A stretch of 64,000 bases of DNA, from assembly GCA_012845835.1 (NCBI GenBank), contig JABAKD010000015.1, forward strand, positions 1,524,609 to 1,588,608, read 5' to 3'. Numbering within the stretch: position 1 is the stretch's first letter; each line of letters begins with the position of its first letter. The notes under the pieces are model-generated. The model did no database searches, was not told where the DNA came from, and worked only from the letters and a program-made list of their open reading frames with translations. A program made the translations under genes and the position numbers. Of the stretch, positions 33,091 through 44,252 are shown one piece after another. Source of the stretch: Undaria pinnatifida. Lineage: Eukaryota; Sar; Phaeophyceae; Laminariales; Alariaceae.

Positions 33091-33372
33091 TGTCCTCCGT
33101 AAAAGGATAGTTTATAGATTCGACGTGAAACTATGTCAAGGTTGAGGTAAAACCACGTGATATTAGATGTCACACTCACGTCAAGGCCATCATAGATAGG
33201 CGGTAATGTAGGTGACGATGATGGGACAAGCAGGACGCCCCACATCTCACTACCTGCTCTACCCTGCTCTACCCTGCTCTACTCTGCGCTACCCCGCAGC
33301 CCTGTTATGTCTGCCTTTTAGAGTTCAATGCAGAGGAAATAATGCATTAGCTTCGAGTCTATCCAGCGAGCC

Positions 33373-33531
33373 ATGAGGAGATACCAAACAAGGGCACCGG
33401 AACCCATGAGGAGCACGCTTGTCAACACCGACCAACCACGCATCCCCCACTCGGAGTACCACTACATAGAGGGTTCCGAATTGTCACTGCTCGTCCATTT
33501 GCATCGAAACATCTGTGATATGTCAATTTAA
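33373..33531 (+). CDS. Small ORF of 52 codons, uncertain
   Basis: ATG (GCC before ATGAGG) to TAA: begins MRRYQTRAPEPMRSTLV and ends HLHRNICDMSI. Balanced composition and no repeats, but short and of unknown family. A chance frame is quite possible. Confidence 0.15.
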   Translation: MRRYQTRAPEPMRSTLVNTDQPRIPHSEYHYIEGSELSLLVHLHRNICDMSI

Positions 33532-33545
33532 TATAGTGTGAGCCG

Positions 33546-33840
33546 GTCACCCCGTTGGCGTATTCTCGTGCCTGGTAAAGGTCGGTTTCGTGAGTTCGAA
33601 CTCCCCTGAGTGCATACTCGTATAAATTCGTGGGGATTTTTTCTTGCGCACATATTGGCTTGCGGAAAGCGCGAGAGCGTGAGTTAGCAACACTCGATGA
33701 AAAATCGACGAGCAGTGGGACTGTTAAGCCCTATGCGCGATACAAAGTGAAGGCAAGAAGCGGGGGGGAGAAAGGACGACACCTGTGGCCACGGCTTGTC
33801 CAGAAGCTGGAAAGCAGATGTGTGTGAAAAAAAAAAAAGT
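33546..33840 (+). mobile_element. tRNA-derived SINE, family S1 (near full length)
   Basis: Head with CGTGAGTTCGAACTCCCC (B box), then GCGTGAGTTAGCAACACTCG, GAAAAATCGACGAGCAGTGG, CACGGCTTGTCCAGAAGCTG and a 12-base A run. Matches the reverse copy at 14868-15168 over its whole length. Confidence 0.75.
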
Positions 33841-33955
33841 GTGTACCTGTGTGGGTAGGTTTGTGTGATGTGCTGTTTCTGATTTAGCGCCTGAGTACAC
33901 TTTGACGGTGTTTCCGATTTCGTGATGTAATGAACTCCACACAGCCGGACAGGTC

Positions 33956-34185
33956 AGATTCCTAGTAATTGTTAGTGGTCTGTGTAATTCAGGGAAGACA
34001 GATCCTCCCTGGTCTATATGATGATGTGGTGTGGATTATAGATCATGTTGGCGGGTGGGAGCCGGGTGATCTAAAAGATCTAGCACGCGTTTCGTAGCTT
34101 GGATCTACACAGATCTTGCATAAAATACCATGACCACATATATAGGACCTAGATTGTCTATGTTATCTGGATCGTGATCTATCCG
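33956..34185. mobile_element. MITE-like element, family B
   Basis: Left end CGGACAGGTCAGATT; right end reads inward CGGATAGATCACGATC, an imperfect terminal inverted repeat. The inside is rich in AGATC words. Relatives at 47920-48168 (inverted) and 52500-52673 (partial). Confidence 0.6.
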
Positions 34186-34207
34186 ATGTGCGGGGTATTT
34201 GGCTTAC

Positions 34208-34279
34208 CGGCTCCTCCTCGACTCCGGGACTGGGATCACGGTTTGAAGCTCGGCCGGTACGTTCTCGGCCAACTTCACG
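34208..34279 (-). CDS. Orphan internal exon of an unidentified gene
   Basis: 72 nt with strong splice signals: a long pyrimidine tract, TTTTTGCAG, then after one base VKLAENVPAELQTVIPVPES, ending before GTAAGC. One frame is closed by TGA at once and the chosen one is the most protein-like. 24 codons in a symmetrical phase. No partner exons were found within reach and I do not recognise the protein. Confidence 0.45.
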
Positions 34280-34639
34280 CTGCAAAAACGAAAAGCAAGA
34301 GCATTGAGCAATAACAATCAGCAACAACAAAAATAACAACAACAACAACAACAGAAACAATGACAGCATGCACAAAGATGTATGGCTCCGATAGCTTTTA
34401 TTAAGGCTAACTCAGTAAATGACACACCTGTCATATTTGAGACCATCGAGGACACGGGTTCAAATCGCACTACGAACTTTTATTTTGGAAAAACGCTTGC
34501 TCGTGCGTCCTAAACTGAGAATAACAGTATCCCTGGACCCCCAGGAATTTGTTTTCTTTTGAGTCTCACGCACGTCACAGCAGTAATTGTTCATGTGCCA
34601 TGCGCAGTAAAATCGTTCAAAAGGCATCGGCACACCTTT

Positions 34640-35105
34640 AGAATTTAATGAAAAACATCAACTATGCAAAGCTTGAACGCAGCGAAGAGCACCTTAAATA
34701 AGAACACCTTGAAAACCAGCAAACGCACCTTTAAGCACGGCTTGAGAACCCATAAGCGCACCTTAAGCACGGGTTGAAAATGATCAAGCACAGCGTAGTC
34801 ATGGCTGGAAAACCATTAAGGGCACCTTACCATTAAGCGCACCCTTAAACAGGCTTGAAGAACGTTAAGCGTACCTTAAGTACGATTTGAAAACCATCAA
34901 GAACACCTTAAGCGCAACCCGAAAGACGTTAACCGCACCTTAAAAACGGCTTGAAAAATAAAACACACACCTTACACACGCCTCGAAAACCAATATGCGC
35001 CCCATAAGCACAACAAACTACTTGGAGTTAGAATGGAGGTAATATTTTTAGCACCGAAAAGCCAAAACGTTAAACGCACCTTAAGCACGGCTTGAAAACC
35101 ATTAG
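34640..35105. repeat. Degenerate minisatellite of about 31-36 bp
   Basis: Units like CACCTTAAGCACGGCTTGAA followed by AACCATTAAGCG, more than a dozen copies with many substitutions and spacing changes. Confidence 0.85.
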
Positions 35106-35269
35106 CGTTGGGGGGGCGCTTGGTTGCGTTGGTGCTGGTTCCGCGTCCCGTCGAGTGGCCAGTTTTTTATCACGCACATCTTCTGCGCGAACTGTGCTGC
35201 GGCGGACTGTGCATGTCCCTGAACCATCCTCCCTGCGGGTGGAAGGCTTTCGCGACATTCGCCTTGCTT

Positions 35270-35830
35270 CCGCTGCATTTCTTGCGACGTGGCTTTGGAG
35301 ACATGGTGCAGAGGCTAGGTCTACACCGTCCCACTCGTCCCCTGCGTCGTCCGAATGGCTGTTGTCCCCACCCTACGAACGATTCGGAGGATTTTCGTAA
35401 TCCCAAATCAACAGAGGATATTATCGGATAGCGGGTAAGGTAGCATGAACTCGAATGTATTTGTGGGAATGTTTTCGTGAGAGATGGATGTTGAGGCTCA
35501 TCATTCATCATCGCGCTGCACATTTCGAGTGGCAAACATAATAAAAAAACAATACTTAAGGCGGAGGGGGACAGGCGGTCGGCGGGTAGGTCGCGCGAGG
35601 TCATTGTTGGGTAGCCGTAGACAACACAATTTTGGTACAGCAGTGGGTTGGCTGAGTTTAACATAGTAAGACACCGACTAGTTCTTATTACGGTGTATCA
35701 TGTATCACAGTGTACTGAGCCCTTTCTTGCGACATGGCTCTGGAGACATGGCCAAGCCTGCGCCGCCCCACTCCCACTCCTCCACTGCATCCTCCGTGTG
35801 GTTGTTGTCCCCTCCCTTCGATACGTATGG
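35270..35830. repeat. Dispersed duplicate block (35270-35400 and 35722-35830)
   Basis: CATTTCTTGCGACGTGGCTT and CCTTTCTTGCGACATGGCTC begin the two copies; both continue through GGAGACATGG to GTTGTCCCC. Open frames across them on both strands are not convincing. Confidence 0.65.
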
Positions 35831-35943
35831 AGAATGGAGACAGAAGGTCGACCCGTAGGTCACGCGAAATAACATGTGTTCTACAATATTATTGGTAGTT
35901 TTCCCAATCCTAGGCCGTGGGATTGTTCCTTGAGCGTGTTTCC

Positions 35944-36378
35944 TCAAAGTCGACTTGTCGGTGAGGGATACCTATAGTCTAGAGCTCGTTCAGCGAGGAG
36001 CGCCAGAAAAATCAATTGCACCCGTACCGCATAATCCATCTTGTTTGGTAACCGCGGACAACCCGATAACATAAGGTTGCTATACCGATGTTGCTGAGCT
36101 TTTCGATAAGGTACATAGCACTCGGATATGCGTGTTGAAGAGGGCACTACAGCAGAGGCAGTACGCGGATGCGCCTTTTCCTGTTTCAATTCTGCGTGCG
36201 TATAGTACCTCCTCCGATATGTTGGCTGTACCCTGCGGCGCTTGCATGGAGTTTTACTGTTTTCTTGACGTTCATCTACGTGTATTGCATTTGTTTTAGC
36301 TGGTTTTTTAGCCCCTTGTGGACAATTTGCTTGGAAACAGCGTGGGATCGCGTTTTGTAAAATAATACAGCTTGCCAT
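35944..36378 (-). CDS. Hypothetical ORF, 144 codons, uncertain
   Basis: Basic, with KTPCKRRRVQPTYRRRYYTH in the middle and a hydrophobic stretch near the end (VQLIFLALLAERAL). No domain recognised and no splice partner. Length is within what chance gives in 64 kb. Confidence 0.2.
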   Translation of the reverse strand: MASCIILQNAIPRCFQANCPQGAKKPAKTNAIHVDERQENSKTPCKRRRVQPTYRRRYYTHAELKQEKAHPRTASAVVPSSTRISECYVPYRKAQQHRYSNLMLSGCPRLPNKMDYAVRVQLIFLALLAERALDYRYPSPTSRL

Positions 36379-36879
36379 CCGACAACATGCAGCATGACGT
36401 CATGATCATGAGCTTCGACGTGGTGGATTACTCACAAAACGCCCCCGCAAACAAGAAAACCAAGAGAAACCAAGGAAGCAAACATACCTTTTGGGACCAG
36501 AAAGAACTACACAGTAGGGTAGGGGTTTACTTTAGTTTTTGATGTCTTTTTTTTGCAGGGGCTCGGGGTCACTTGCGCGAGTGACCCCCCTATTCCTTTG
36601 CGGTTTAGGCTTTCGTTCCTTTTGTGCTGTTTAATGTATGTATGTGATGTGAATCCGTCAAAGGGAATGGTAAGCTGCGCTGCGCCAAAAGAAGATCGCC
36701 TAAAAATTATTTGTGCCCGTGAGGTTACAGAGTCTGGAGTGGTGCGAGTGGTGAAGACCCGGCAGTGGAAGGGGGGTATTGACATGTATTGGCATTGATT
36801 GGCCTCGCCCCTACCGTAGACTTGGGCTTGGTCTGTCTTAGCAGGTAGTTTTATATACATCCGACTTAGTCCGACTCAG

Positions 36880-37140
36880 CACAGATGTAATCTGGGTTAG
36901 TCCGGCTTAGTCCGGCTTAGTCCGGCTTAGTCCGGCTTAGTCCGGCTTAATCCGGCTTGGTCCGGCTTAGTCCGTCTTAATCCGGCTTGGTCCGGCTTGG
37001 TCCGGCTTAGTCCGGCTTACCCCGGCTTAGTCCGGCTTAGTCCGGCTTAGCCCGGCTTAGTCCGGTTTAGTCCGGCGTAGTCCGACTTAGTCCGACTTAA
37101 TCCGTCTTAATCCGGCTTGGTACGGCTTAGCACAGATATA
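36880..37140. repeat. 10 bp minisatellite (TCCGGCTTAG), about 25 units
   Basis: Near-perfect decamers with occasional G/A or T/C variants. Immediately followed by a pyrimidine-rich tract and AG at 37183. Confidence 0.95.
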
Positions 37141-37184
37141 ATCCGTCTGCTGCCCTTGCTCCACCCTTCCTTCTAATTGCAGGA

Positions 37185-37235
37185 GTACATGCTCGTTTTG
37201 CGTAAATGCTGCCGTGGAGCAGAATCCACAATAGT
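37185..37235 (+). CDS. Candidate small exon, uncertain
   Basis: After CCACCCTTCCTTCTAATTGC and AG the frame reads EYMLVLRKCCRGAESTI, followed by GTAAGA. Phase 0 on both sides, 51 nt. No neighbours found, so this rests only on splice signals. Confidence 0.2.
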
Positions 37236-37500
37236 AAGAAGTTAGCCCATTTCCAACTCTCAAAATGGTCCTAGTGTAACTCCAAGTGTTTCGTCCCCAT
37301 GTTATGTCATATCGGGACTAAGGCGCCAAAAGGGTTAAGGGTGCATGCTGCGGCGGAGGGAAAAATTAAAGTTATTGCACTTGAGGAGCTCTGTACTTCA
37401 CACGCCCCAAAAACAACTTTGAGAAAAAAGAATAAAACAACTTTGAGAGAAAAGAAAGGGCAAATCCGATCTACCTCATAGCTCTAAGTACACAACGAAG

Positions 37501-37552
37501 ACACGAAAGACATTCGAACGATTCGAACGATTCGAACGATTCGAACGATTTT
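37501..37552. repeat. 9 bp microsatellite (CGATTCGAA), about five copies
   Basis: Tandem ACGATTCGA units; short and perfect. Confidence 0.9.
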
Positions 37553-37668
37553 GGTAAGTTCCTAGATCGAGGAGACTCGTGAGCCAGCCAGACAGCGTTT
37601 CGCCAAAACAGTGCTACCTCTATCATAAGACTGGGTCATCCCACGATAGAGGGTTGCGCGTTTGGGGC

Positions 37669-38720
37669 GACGCGTGGTACAATAGAGGCGCACCACTTTT
37701 TTTGCTGGGGTTTCCTCAATTTGGGTTACTATAATGAGCTCTCCCAAAAACTAATTTTGGAGAAAAATAAAAAGCTGCTACAGGATGAAAAAATCCCATG
37801 GCGCCCCCTAAGTACACGGCGAGAATCACGCAAAGAAAAAGGTACCTACCTGTTATAATGTTCCAATAGGTATCCGCTATCTGCATGAGCTATAGACAAA
37901 TCGTCTATCTCTGCGGAAAAGTTATATCTCTGCTGATGTCTTAAAGTCTGATTTCCGTTTTTTCATTTGTTGTGCGATTCGGAATCATTACAAGTAGAGT
38001 GTCTAGGAAGGCTGACACGGGATCCAGGATTCGGCACGCACGTATACATCGCACAGCAGTACAATGAACTACGCGATCTACGGGGAATGCAAGAGACATA
38101 ACAAGGGTAGCATCCTGCCTTGCTCTACGCGTCCCGCGATGATTGGTTTAGAATAGGTAGCTGCACTTTCGCACAAAGAGTACAATGGTTCTTAGGAGAA
38201 CACGAGGGACTCGATGTGATTGGTTGTATTGTGAGTTGACCCTTACTCCCACTTCAAGCATGCAAGGAGTCACACACGTGGCCTTAGCGCCGACTTTGGC
38301 AGTTAACAGCTTGCACTCAGGGTTGACGTTTGGCATGAAGCTTGGATGCCTTGCCAGTACGAGAGCCGGTATTAGAAGCTTGGCCAAAGCCAAGCTTCCA
38401 CCCCTCCCCCTCCTCTCCCCCCCCCGCTCGATCACTCTTTTACCCTGACCAAAAATCAGCAAGTCTTGCTCGATAGCAACAATAAGAGAGTCTACTACCT
38501 ACCCGGGTTTTGTACTGCTGTCAGCTGTGGTCTCGCGATAGACACACCTGTCTGTTCTGAGGATCATATCGACAAGGATCCCTTAAGACCTTCCTTAACA
38601 ATTGGCGTCGTCGGCAGGACTATATTTCCGACGATTTTGGGTTGAAGGGCCCCGTCCTTCAGAAACCATAACCGTTTCAGACGAAAAGTGTTCGTACCTC
38701 TAGACTATCGGAGCACGCGT
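37669..38720. mobile_element. MITE family C, interrupted by an insertion of about 0.8 kb
   Basis: 37669-37822 matches the left half of the 41426-41691 element (GACGCGTGGTACAATAGAGG to GAGAATCACG). 38622-38720 matches its right half (CCGACGATTTTGGGTT to GCACGCGT). The halves are in the same order and orientation, so about 0.8 kb was inserted between them. The insert has no recognised coding sequence. Confidence 0.6.
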
Positions 38721-38736
38721 GGGGCCATATGGTGTT

Positions 38737-39020
38737 AATGTCAATGCCAATGTTAAGGTTAATGCTAATGCTAATGTTAATGTTAATGTTAATGTTAATG
38801 TTAATGTTAATGTTAATGTTAATGTTAATGTTAATGCTAATGTTAATGTTAATGTTAATGTTAATGTTAATGTTAATGTTGGTGTTAATGTTAGTGTTAA
38901 TGTTAATGTTAACGTTAATGTTAACGTTAATGTTAATGTTAATGTTAATGTTAATGTTAACGTTAGTGTTAACGTTAATGTTAATGTTAGTCAATGTTAA
39001 TGTTAATGTTAATGTTAATG
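38737..39020. repeat. Hexanucleotide array (TTAATG), about 45 copies
   Basis: Near-perfect TTAATG with GTTAGTG and AACGTTA variants. Long Asn-Val, Leu-Met and Asn-Ile frames over it are artefacts. Confidence 0.95.
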
Positions 39021-39309
39021 TAATTGGTTCAGCTCCTTTAGTGAGGAGCTACCGGTTAGTGGGATTAGTGGGATACTGTTACGAGTTATCACAGCAGGCG
39101 TTAACAGCAGGGGCCCGCCCGCCCGCAGGTTGTGTTAACCCTTACCTCGAGCGGAAAGTGTACACCCCCTTTTTTTAGAGCGCTAATGAGGGAGTTTCTT
39201 TCTTTTCTTCTGCCGTCCAAGGAGTAGGTTGCCATCTGTGTATGGAAGCCGCGTTCACAAGTAACCAGCAAGGGGGTGGGGGCGCGCAGGAGACAGGGTC
39301 AAGGCTTTC

Positions 39310-39495
39310 ACGGTTCACGACCCGACCCGCGGGTCAGGTTAGGAGATTATCAAAAGTTCATGGGTCGATTCGGGTCGGGGTAGGTTGCGTTCAAAATCTC
39401 ACGGGTCGGGTCGGGGCGGGTCAGGGGGGTTTCAAATCTCACGGGTCGGGTCGGGTCGGTTCGAGTCGGTTCGGGCCGGGTCACCGTGACCCACG
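39310..39495. repeat. GGGTC-rich degenerate repeat
   Basis: Multiple CGGGTCGGGTCGG runs with two copies of TTCAAAATCTCACGGGTCGG-like sequence about 50 bp apart. Confidence 0.8.
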
Positions 39496-39959
39496 AGAAG
39501 AGACACGCCCCGTGAAAACAACTGAGGTGGTTTCCGCTTGACTGTTAGTAACGAGGTGGGGTACATATCCTTACGGAAGGTATCTAAGGTAGATGAAACA
39601 AATTCGCTGCTGTACTTTCCACGGATAATGACGTACCAAAGCTGCAAGCAGGGTTGTCGCAGAGCCCTGTGTGTTGGAGTGGCTTACCAAGCCGCGCGGG
39701 AGAGAGCGCTGTATCGACATCACTAGCCATCTTCGCGGAAAGGCGTTGTTTTGTCCGCACAGCTGTTGTGTGAGTTCCACATCGGCGATTCTCCCCGACA
39801 ATACAAGTCGACGCGAGTCGACGAGGGAAGAAAGAGTTGAAACACTACGGAGACAAAAGTGAAGGCAGACATGGTCGTGTGTGTAGGGGGGGGGGCTCTC
39901 AACTGTTGCTTGCTTTAGTCATTTAACCACTGAGCACGTATCCCTTTCGAGACTGCGGG

Positions 39960-40070
39960 AGGGGGGGGGGGGGGTGCCAGGTATGTGACCCAGGATCTGA
40001 GTTGCGAAAAGGAAGGGAGCTGGAGAAAAAAAGTTAAAAGATAACAGATGGGATGGACAAAAATAGGTGC
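39960..40070. repeat. Dispersed repeat pair with 47115-47235
   Basis: G-run, then GGATCTGAGTTGCGAAAA, A/G-rich segment and GATGGGATGGAC; the second locus has the same order with substitutions. Nature unknown. Confidence 0.5.
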
Positions 40071-40413
40071 CCGTCTCAACCTAGCTTTGATAAGCACTCT
40101 TCCATCGTCTGCTTTTGTTCTGCTACAGGAGTGTATGCGTAATAACACAGGATATTGCTTCAAATTTTACTATTGTTTTTTTTTACTCGCGATGGGGAAC
40201 CAAAAAGCAAACTCTTAGGAACACCCACCTGTTCCGGGTGAGCGTGTTGAGACGGTTGTCCACGCATGTGCGTAATTTTCACTTTCGAAATTTTGCCATG
40301 CCCCCCCCACAAGAACTACAGTAGTACTCTCGAGTTAACCGTGCTCATCACGTTTCTACTGTAATCTTTAATTCTGATCCACCGGCTTTTGTTCTGATCC
40401 ACCGCTTTTTGTT

Positions 40414-40953
40414 CTAATACATCGACTTTGGTGTTGATACACCCACCTGAGGTGGTTCCGGTTCCCGGATTACCTGATGTGACGAATTATCGCCCGATTC
40501 ATCCAAGGACGTCGTCGCCGTTGTTGAATCACGCCCCACGTGTTCGATGTTTTCGCGCTCCTCCCTCTCTTTGACTGCATCCACTGCGTGTTCGACACCA
40601 CCATCGTCTCCACCCTTTCCTTCCTCGTTGTCTTTCCCCACGGTCTTAATTCGTGCCTCGCCTTGGTTGACATGACTACGGTCATGGGCGGTTGCGAAAG
40701 CGCCTTTTGTGCCAATCTCTTTCGTGTCTTGACTGGCATGGCTGCCACTGTGGGGGGTCGCGAATACACCATGTATGCCATGTTCGTTGGCAAAGTCCGC
40801 TAGAACACTGTGTTGACATTCCTCTTCGCGTCGATCGGCCATTTGTTCGAGGCTTCGCGGCTGCAACCAAGCGGTCAAGAAGCCGGGTTCGTCATCCGCA
40901 ACGGCCAAGAAGCGCCAGTCCACCTTGACACGCCGTGTGGATTGTAACGACAA
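40414..40953 (-). CDS. Hypothetical protein fragment with internal repeat
   Basis: 179 codons open. It begins with RRVKVDWRFLAVADDEPGF, is Glu/Asp-rich later, and contains two similar segments, FATPHSGSHASQDTKEIGTK and FATAHDRSHVNQGEARIKT. The internal repeat is visible at protein level. A real exon or a decayed mobile-element protein are both possible; no domain recognised. Confidence 0.35.
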   Translation of the reverse strand: MSLQSTRRVKVDWRFLAVADDEPGFLTAWLQPRSLEQMADRREEECQHSVLADFANEHGIHGVFATPHSGSHASQDTKEIGTKGAFATAHDRSHVNQGEARIKTVGKDNEEGKGGDDGGVEHAVDAVKEREERENIEHVGRDSTTATTSLDESGDNSSHQVIREPEPPQVGVSTPKSMY

Positions 40954-41425
40954 GACGATGTGGACGTGAGAAGCACTTGATTAAGTGGGCCATCCCACGG
41001 TAGCATTAGTAGTAACTGTATAGGAGTCGTTCTTCGGTAGCCCCCCCAACACCCTTTTCTTTAACGAGATCGCCGGCTTTGAAACCAGCTAGCTCCCGGC
41101 CGCATCTCCTGAAAAACGGTGCCCCTTGCCCCCCCGACGTCATAGTTCGACAGCCCTTTGCAAACAAGAAAAATAAATGAAGATTGTACTTTTCATAGCA
41201 TCCTTCCTCGTGTCGAGCAGCCATGAAACGTTCGTTGAAGAAAATCGCCGGTTTTGGGGGGGGGGCTATCGTAGAATCAGTTATAGTATGGGTTGCATTT
41301 TGTGAGCCATATGGTGTTTCTGGCCTTCTGATTGGTTGAGCTCCTCAAGTGACGAACCAACGGCTAGTCGGATACTTTTACGAGTAAACTTTGTATTAAG
41401 AGTGGACTAAGAGTGGAATAGAAGT

Positions 41426-41691
41426 GACGCGTGCTACGATGGAGGTGCACCAAGTTTTTTTTTTCAGGACCCCAACTTTTGGGAGCTAAAGACACGTCCC
41501 CCAAAAACTGTTTTAGAGAAGAATAAAACTTCCACCGGATGAAAACCCCATGTATGTATGGCCTAGGTATAAAACGAGAATCATGAAAAAATTAATGTGG
41601 CGTGTTCTCCGACGATTTTGGGTTAAGGAGCCCCGTATTTCAACAACCATTTCAGACGAAAAATGCTCGTACCTCTATCGTAGCACGCGTC
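41426..41691. mobile_element. MITE family C, complete copy (266 bp)
   Basis: Ends GACGCGTGCTACGATGGAGG and, inverted, GACGCGTGCTACGATAGAGG; flanked by AAGT on both sides (41422-41425 and 41692-41695), a possible 4 bp target duplication. No coding sequence. Same family: 49231-49495, 37669-38720 (split) and 1178-1260 (fragment). Confidence 0.8.
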
Positions 41692-43970
41692 AAGTGTTGG
41701 TTGGGTCGCGCGAACGAATGCCCTTTTGAAGCCATGTTTCGGGTGATGATGATGGATGATGATGGATGATGTTGATATCAAGCTAGCTCCTCATGTTAGG
41801 AACCCAGGTACTTCTTAGAAATTTCTGCGCACCCCTACCGTGGAATGACTCGTGTTGCAATGTGATACGCACAGGTGTAAGGTTATTGCAGGGCGGGGAC
41901 ACAGAGTCCGCCCTGCAGGTTTGCCAACTGAGCAGGTCCTCGGAGAGTACTCACTTTCTAAGCCTTCGTAGTCGTAGCTTTATTATTCGATTCCACCAGA
42001 GCCCCGGACGGCTTCTGAGATCAGAGGCACGTGCCTCCGATCTATTTCCTAACTTTACCGAATATAAAACGCCAACCTTATCATACGAAATCCATCCAAA
42101 TAATCTCAATTCGGATAATTACAGGCCTTTCGAGGCCGCATCTTAGCACAGGGCGTAGAGTGGGGGCAACGCGTGTCGCAGTACAGTTCACAGGGGCTTC
42201 GTATGGTGGAAGCGTAACATCAGCAAATTGTTGTACGTTTCGAAAAATCGCCAATCCACCCGTAGCCCCAGCAACACACACACAAAAAAAAACTCGAGGG
42301 AGAGGACGTACGTAGGAAACACGTGTTGCAAGACGTATGATGCACAGCCGCAGCAGTGGAGAAAACGGCATTTTGCTCAAACGAGTACACAAGTTCCAGT
42401 AATGGAGATTTTTTAATGAAAGGAGCGTAACATCAGCCGTTGGTCGCACGTGTATTTTTTTTGTTCAAAGTAATCCCTGGTGGTATGATAGATTATCTAC
42501 GAAGTATGAATACTTGAGGTAGATGATAGCTGAGGTAGATTACAGGGGTTAGACGCATGCTATAAAAGGGGGGAACCCTATTTTCTGTGGCTCCTCATTT
42601 GGTTTGGGGACGTCCGTACCGAGCGCTAAAACTGGTTGTGACGATCTAAGAGTGGAACACCCGATGAAAAAACATGGACTAGGTACTGCATACAAATAAT
42701 GATACTATGGTAAGATTTCAGCGACATGAGGTAGGTTGTTATTTGAAGACTTATTCACAGTTTAGGAGTCTCGTCAATCAGAAATGTTTTGGTCGAAGAG
42801 CGCTACTCGTACTACTGTTAATTATTCAATAGTATTAATAGTATCAACATTATTAATATTATTAACAGTACATTGTATTAATAGTATGAACAGTATTAAT
42901 AGTATTTTTAATACTAATGCTATTGAGATTAACCCGATCGTAGCACTTATCGGTGTTGGTCGGTGACTCTCTCCTGGGTGTTACTGGTGTTGGTGCCGTT
43001 GTATTCGCGACCGTCACTTCGTTTTCACCATGCCCCCCTCTTTTACAGTGTCAACAGGTCGTTGGTCGTAGACATAATACGAGATCGACGGACATTATTC
43101 AGGGTGTGCAAATGTCTTCAGATGGCTTCGAAATGCAAATGTCTTCAGATGGCTTTGCACATCTTGGTCCGCCTGCGTAGATGATATCTCCGCTTGTATC
43201 AGACCAATGCTCTACTAACAGACTAATCCTGCCACAAACTCGCAAGCAACCAATGCATGGTACATGCGAGTAGTCGTATCTCGACCATTTTGCCGGAGAT
43301 CGGCAAGCTTTGCGGGCCAACAACGTTTTGTTGGGCAACTTACAGTAGATCTTTAGGAACCTCTGCCCGATTTTTTTTGTATATTACGCCGTTTTCATGC
43401 AAACTCTGACGGAAGTTGGCAAGATTTTCAATTGTCTGACTGTATGTCGTCCACTAGTTATTTGTTGGATATGTATTATAGTTAGCTGCGCGCAGTCGCT
43501 TGCAGAGTTTTGCATCTTTGCATCTGACCGTCGCGTTTGTGGCTCGACGTGTGGTGTTTAGTCATGCGACGGACTAAGTCAGTCGGTTGGCTTTAACTCC
43601 GCCAGCCTGCTAAAAACTACCGTATAGTGCTAATAACAAGTTGGAAGCATAGCCGTCAAAAAGTCCAACCAACCCTGCAGTCCTAGAGACTGGTGTCTCA
43701 CCCCGAGTAAGGTCTTGTTCAGTGGGAGATGACTTCGCCCACGACCACGCTCTTCTGGTCGGTTGCGCGTAACCGTGATCCCTTGAAACATGATGCCACA
43801 GCGGCAATAGTAATTGCTTCAGGCTGCCAACGAAGAAGTTAGAACCGAACCGGGTAGGGCACGGCAGGAAGCGGCGGGACTGAAAATTGCACCCACGGCC
43901 CCTAATTTCATTTGTCGGGATCGTTATGTCGTGCAGGGGAGTCGTACTCCAGTTGGGCAGCCCTATAGAT
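41692..43970. other. No supported gene
   Basis: Includes an ATTAATAGTAT-rich simple segment at 42825-42925 and a short duplication around 43108-43152 (AAATGTCTTCAGATGGCTT twice). Open frames are unconvincing. Confidence 0.4.
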
Positions 43971-43973
43971 GTC

Positions 43974-44252
43974 CCCGATGGTCTAGTGGGTTAACCTTGA
44001 GTCTACTCGTAAGGTCGACTTCGCTGGTTCGAGCTCCATATACTGACACTCACTCGTAGAGGATTTTGGTTGTGCAAACAATGAATCGAGGTAAGAGCCA
44101 GGGCGTGAGTTAGCGAATGAAAATCGACGAGCGTTGGGAACGCTGACTCGCCTGCGCGATAAAAATGAAGGAACGTACCGGGGGAGAAAAGGGACGCGAC
44201 ACCTGTGACCACGGCTTGTCCAGAGGAAGCTGGAAAATAAAAGGGAGACCAA
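43974..44252 (+). mobile_element. tRNA-derived SINE, family S1, with best-kept tRNA head
   Basis: ATGGTCTAGTGGGTTAACCT (A box) and CTGGTTCGAGCTCC (B box) at tRNA spacing, then GCGTGAGTTAGCGAATGAAA, ATCGACGAGCG, CACCTGTGACCACGGCTTGT and AGCTGGAAAATAAAA. Lacks a paired acceptor stem, so SINE rather than tRNA gene. Confidence 0.75.

Noticed and set aside
38677-39178. Three long frames of Asn-Val, Leu-Met and Asn-Ile repeats
   Set aside because: Translation of the TTAATG hexanucleotide array.
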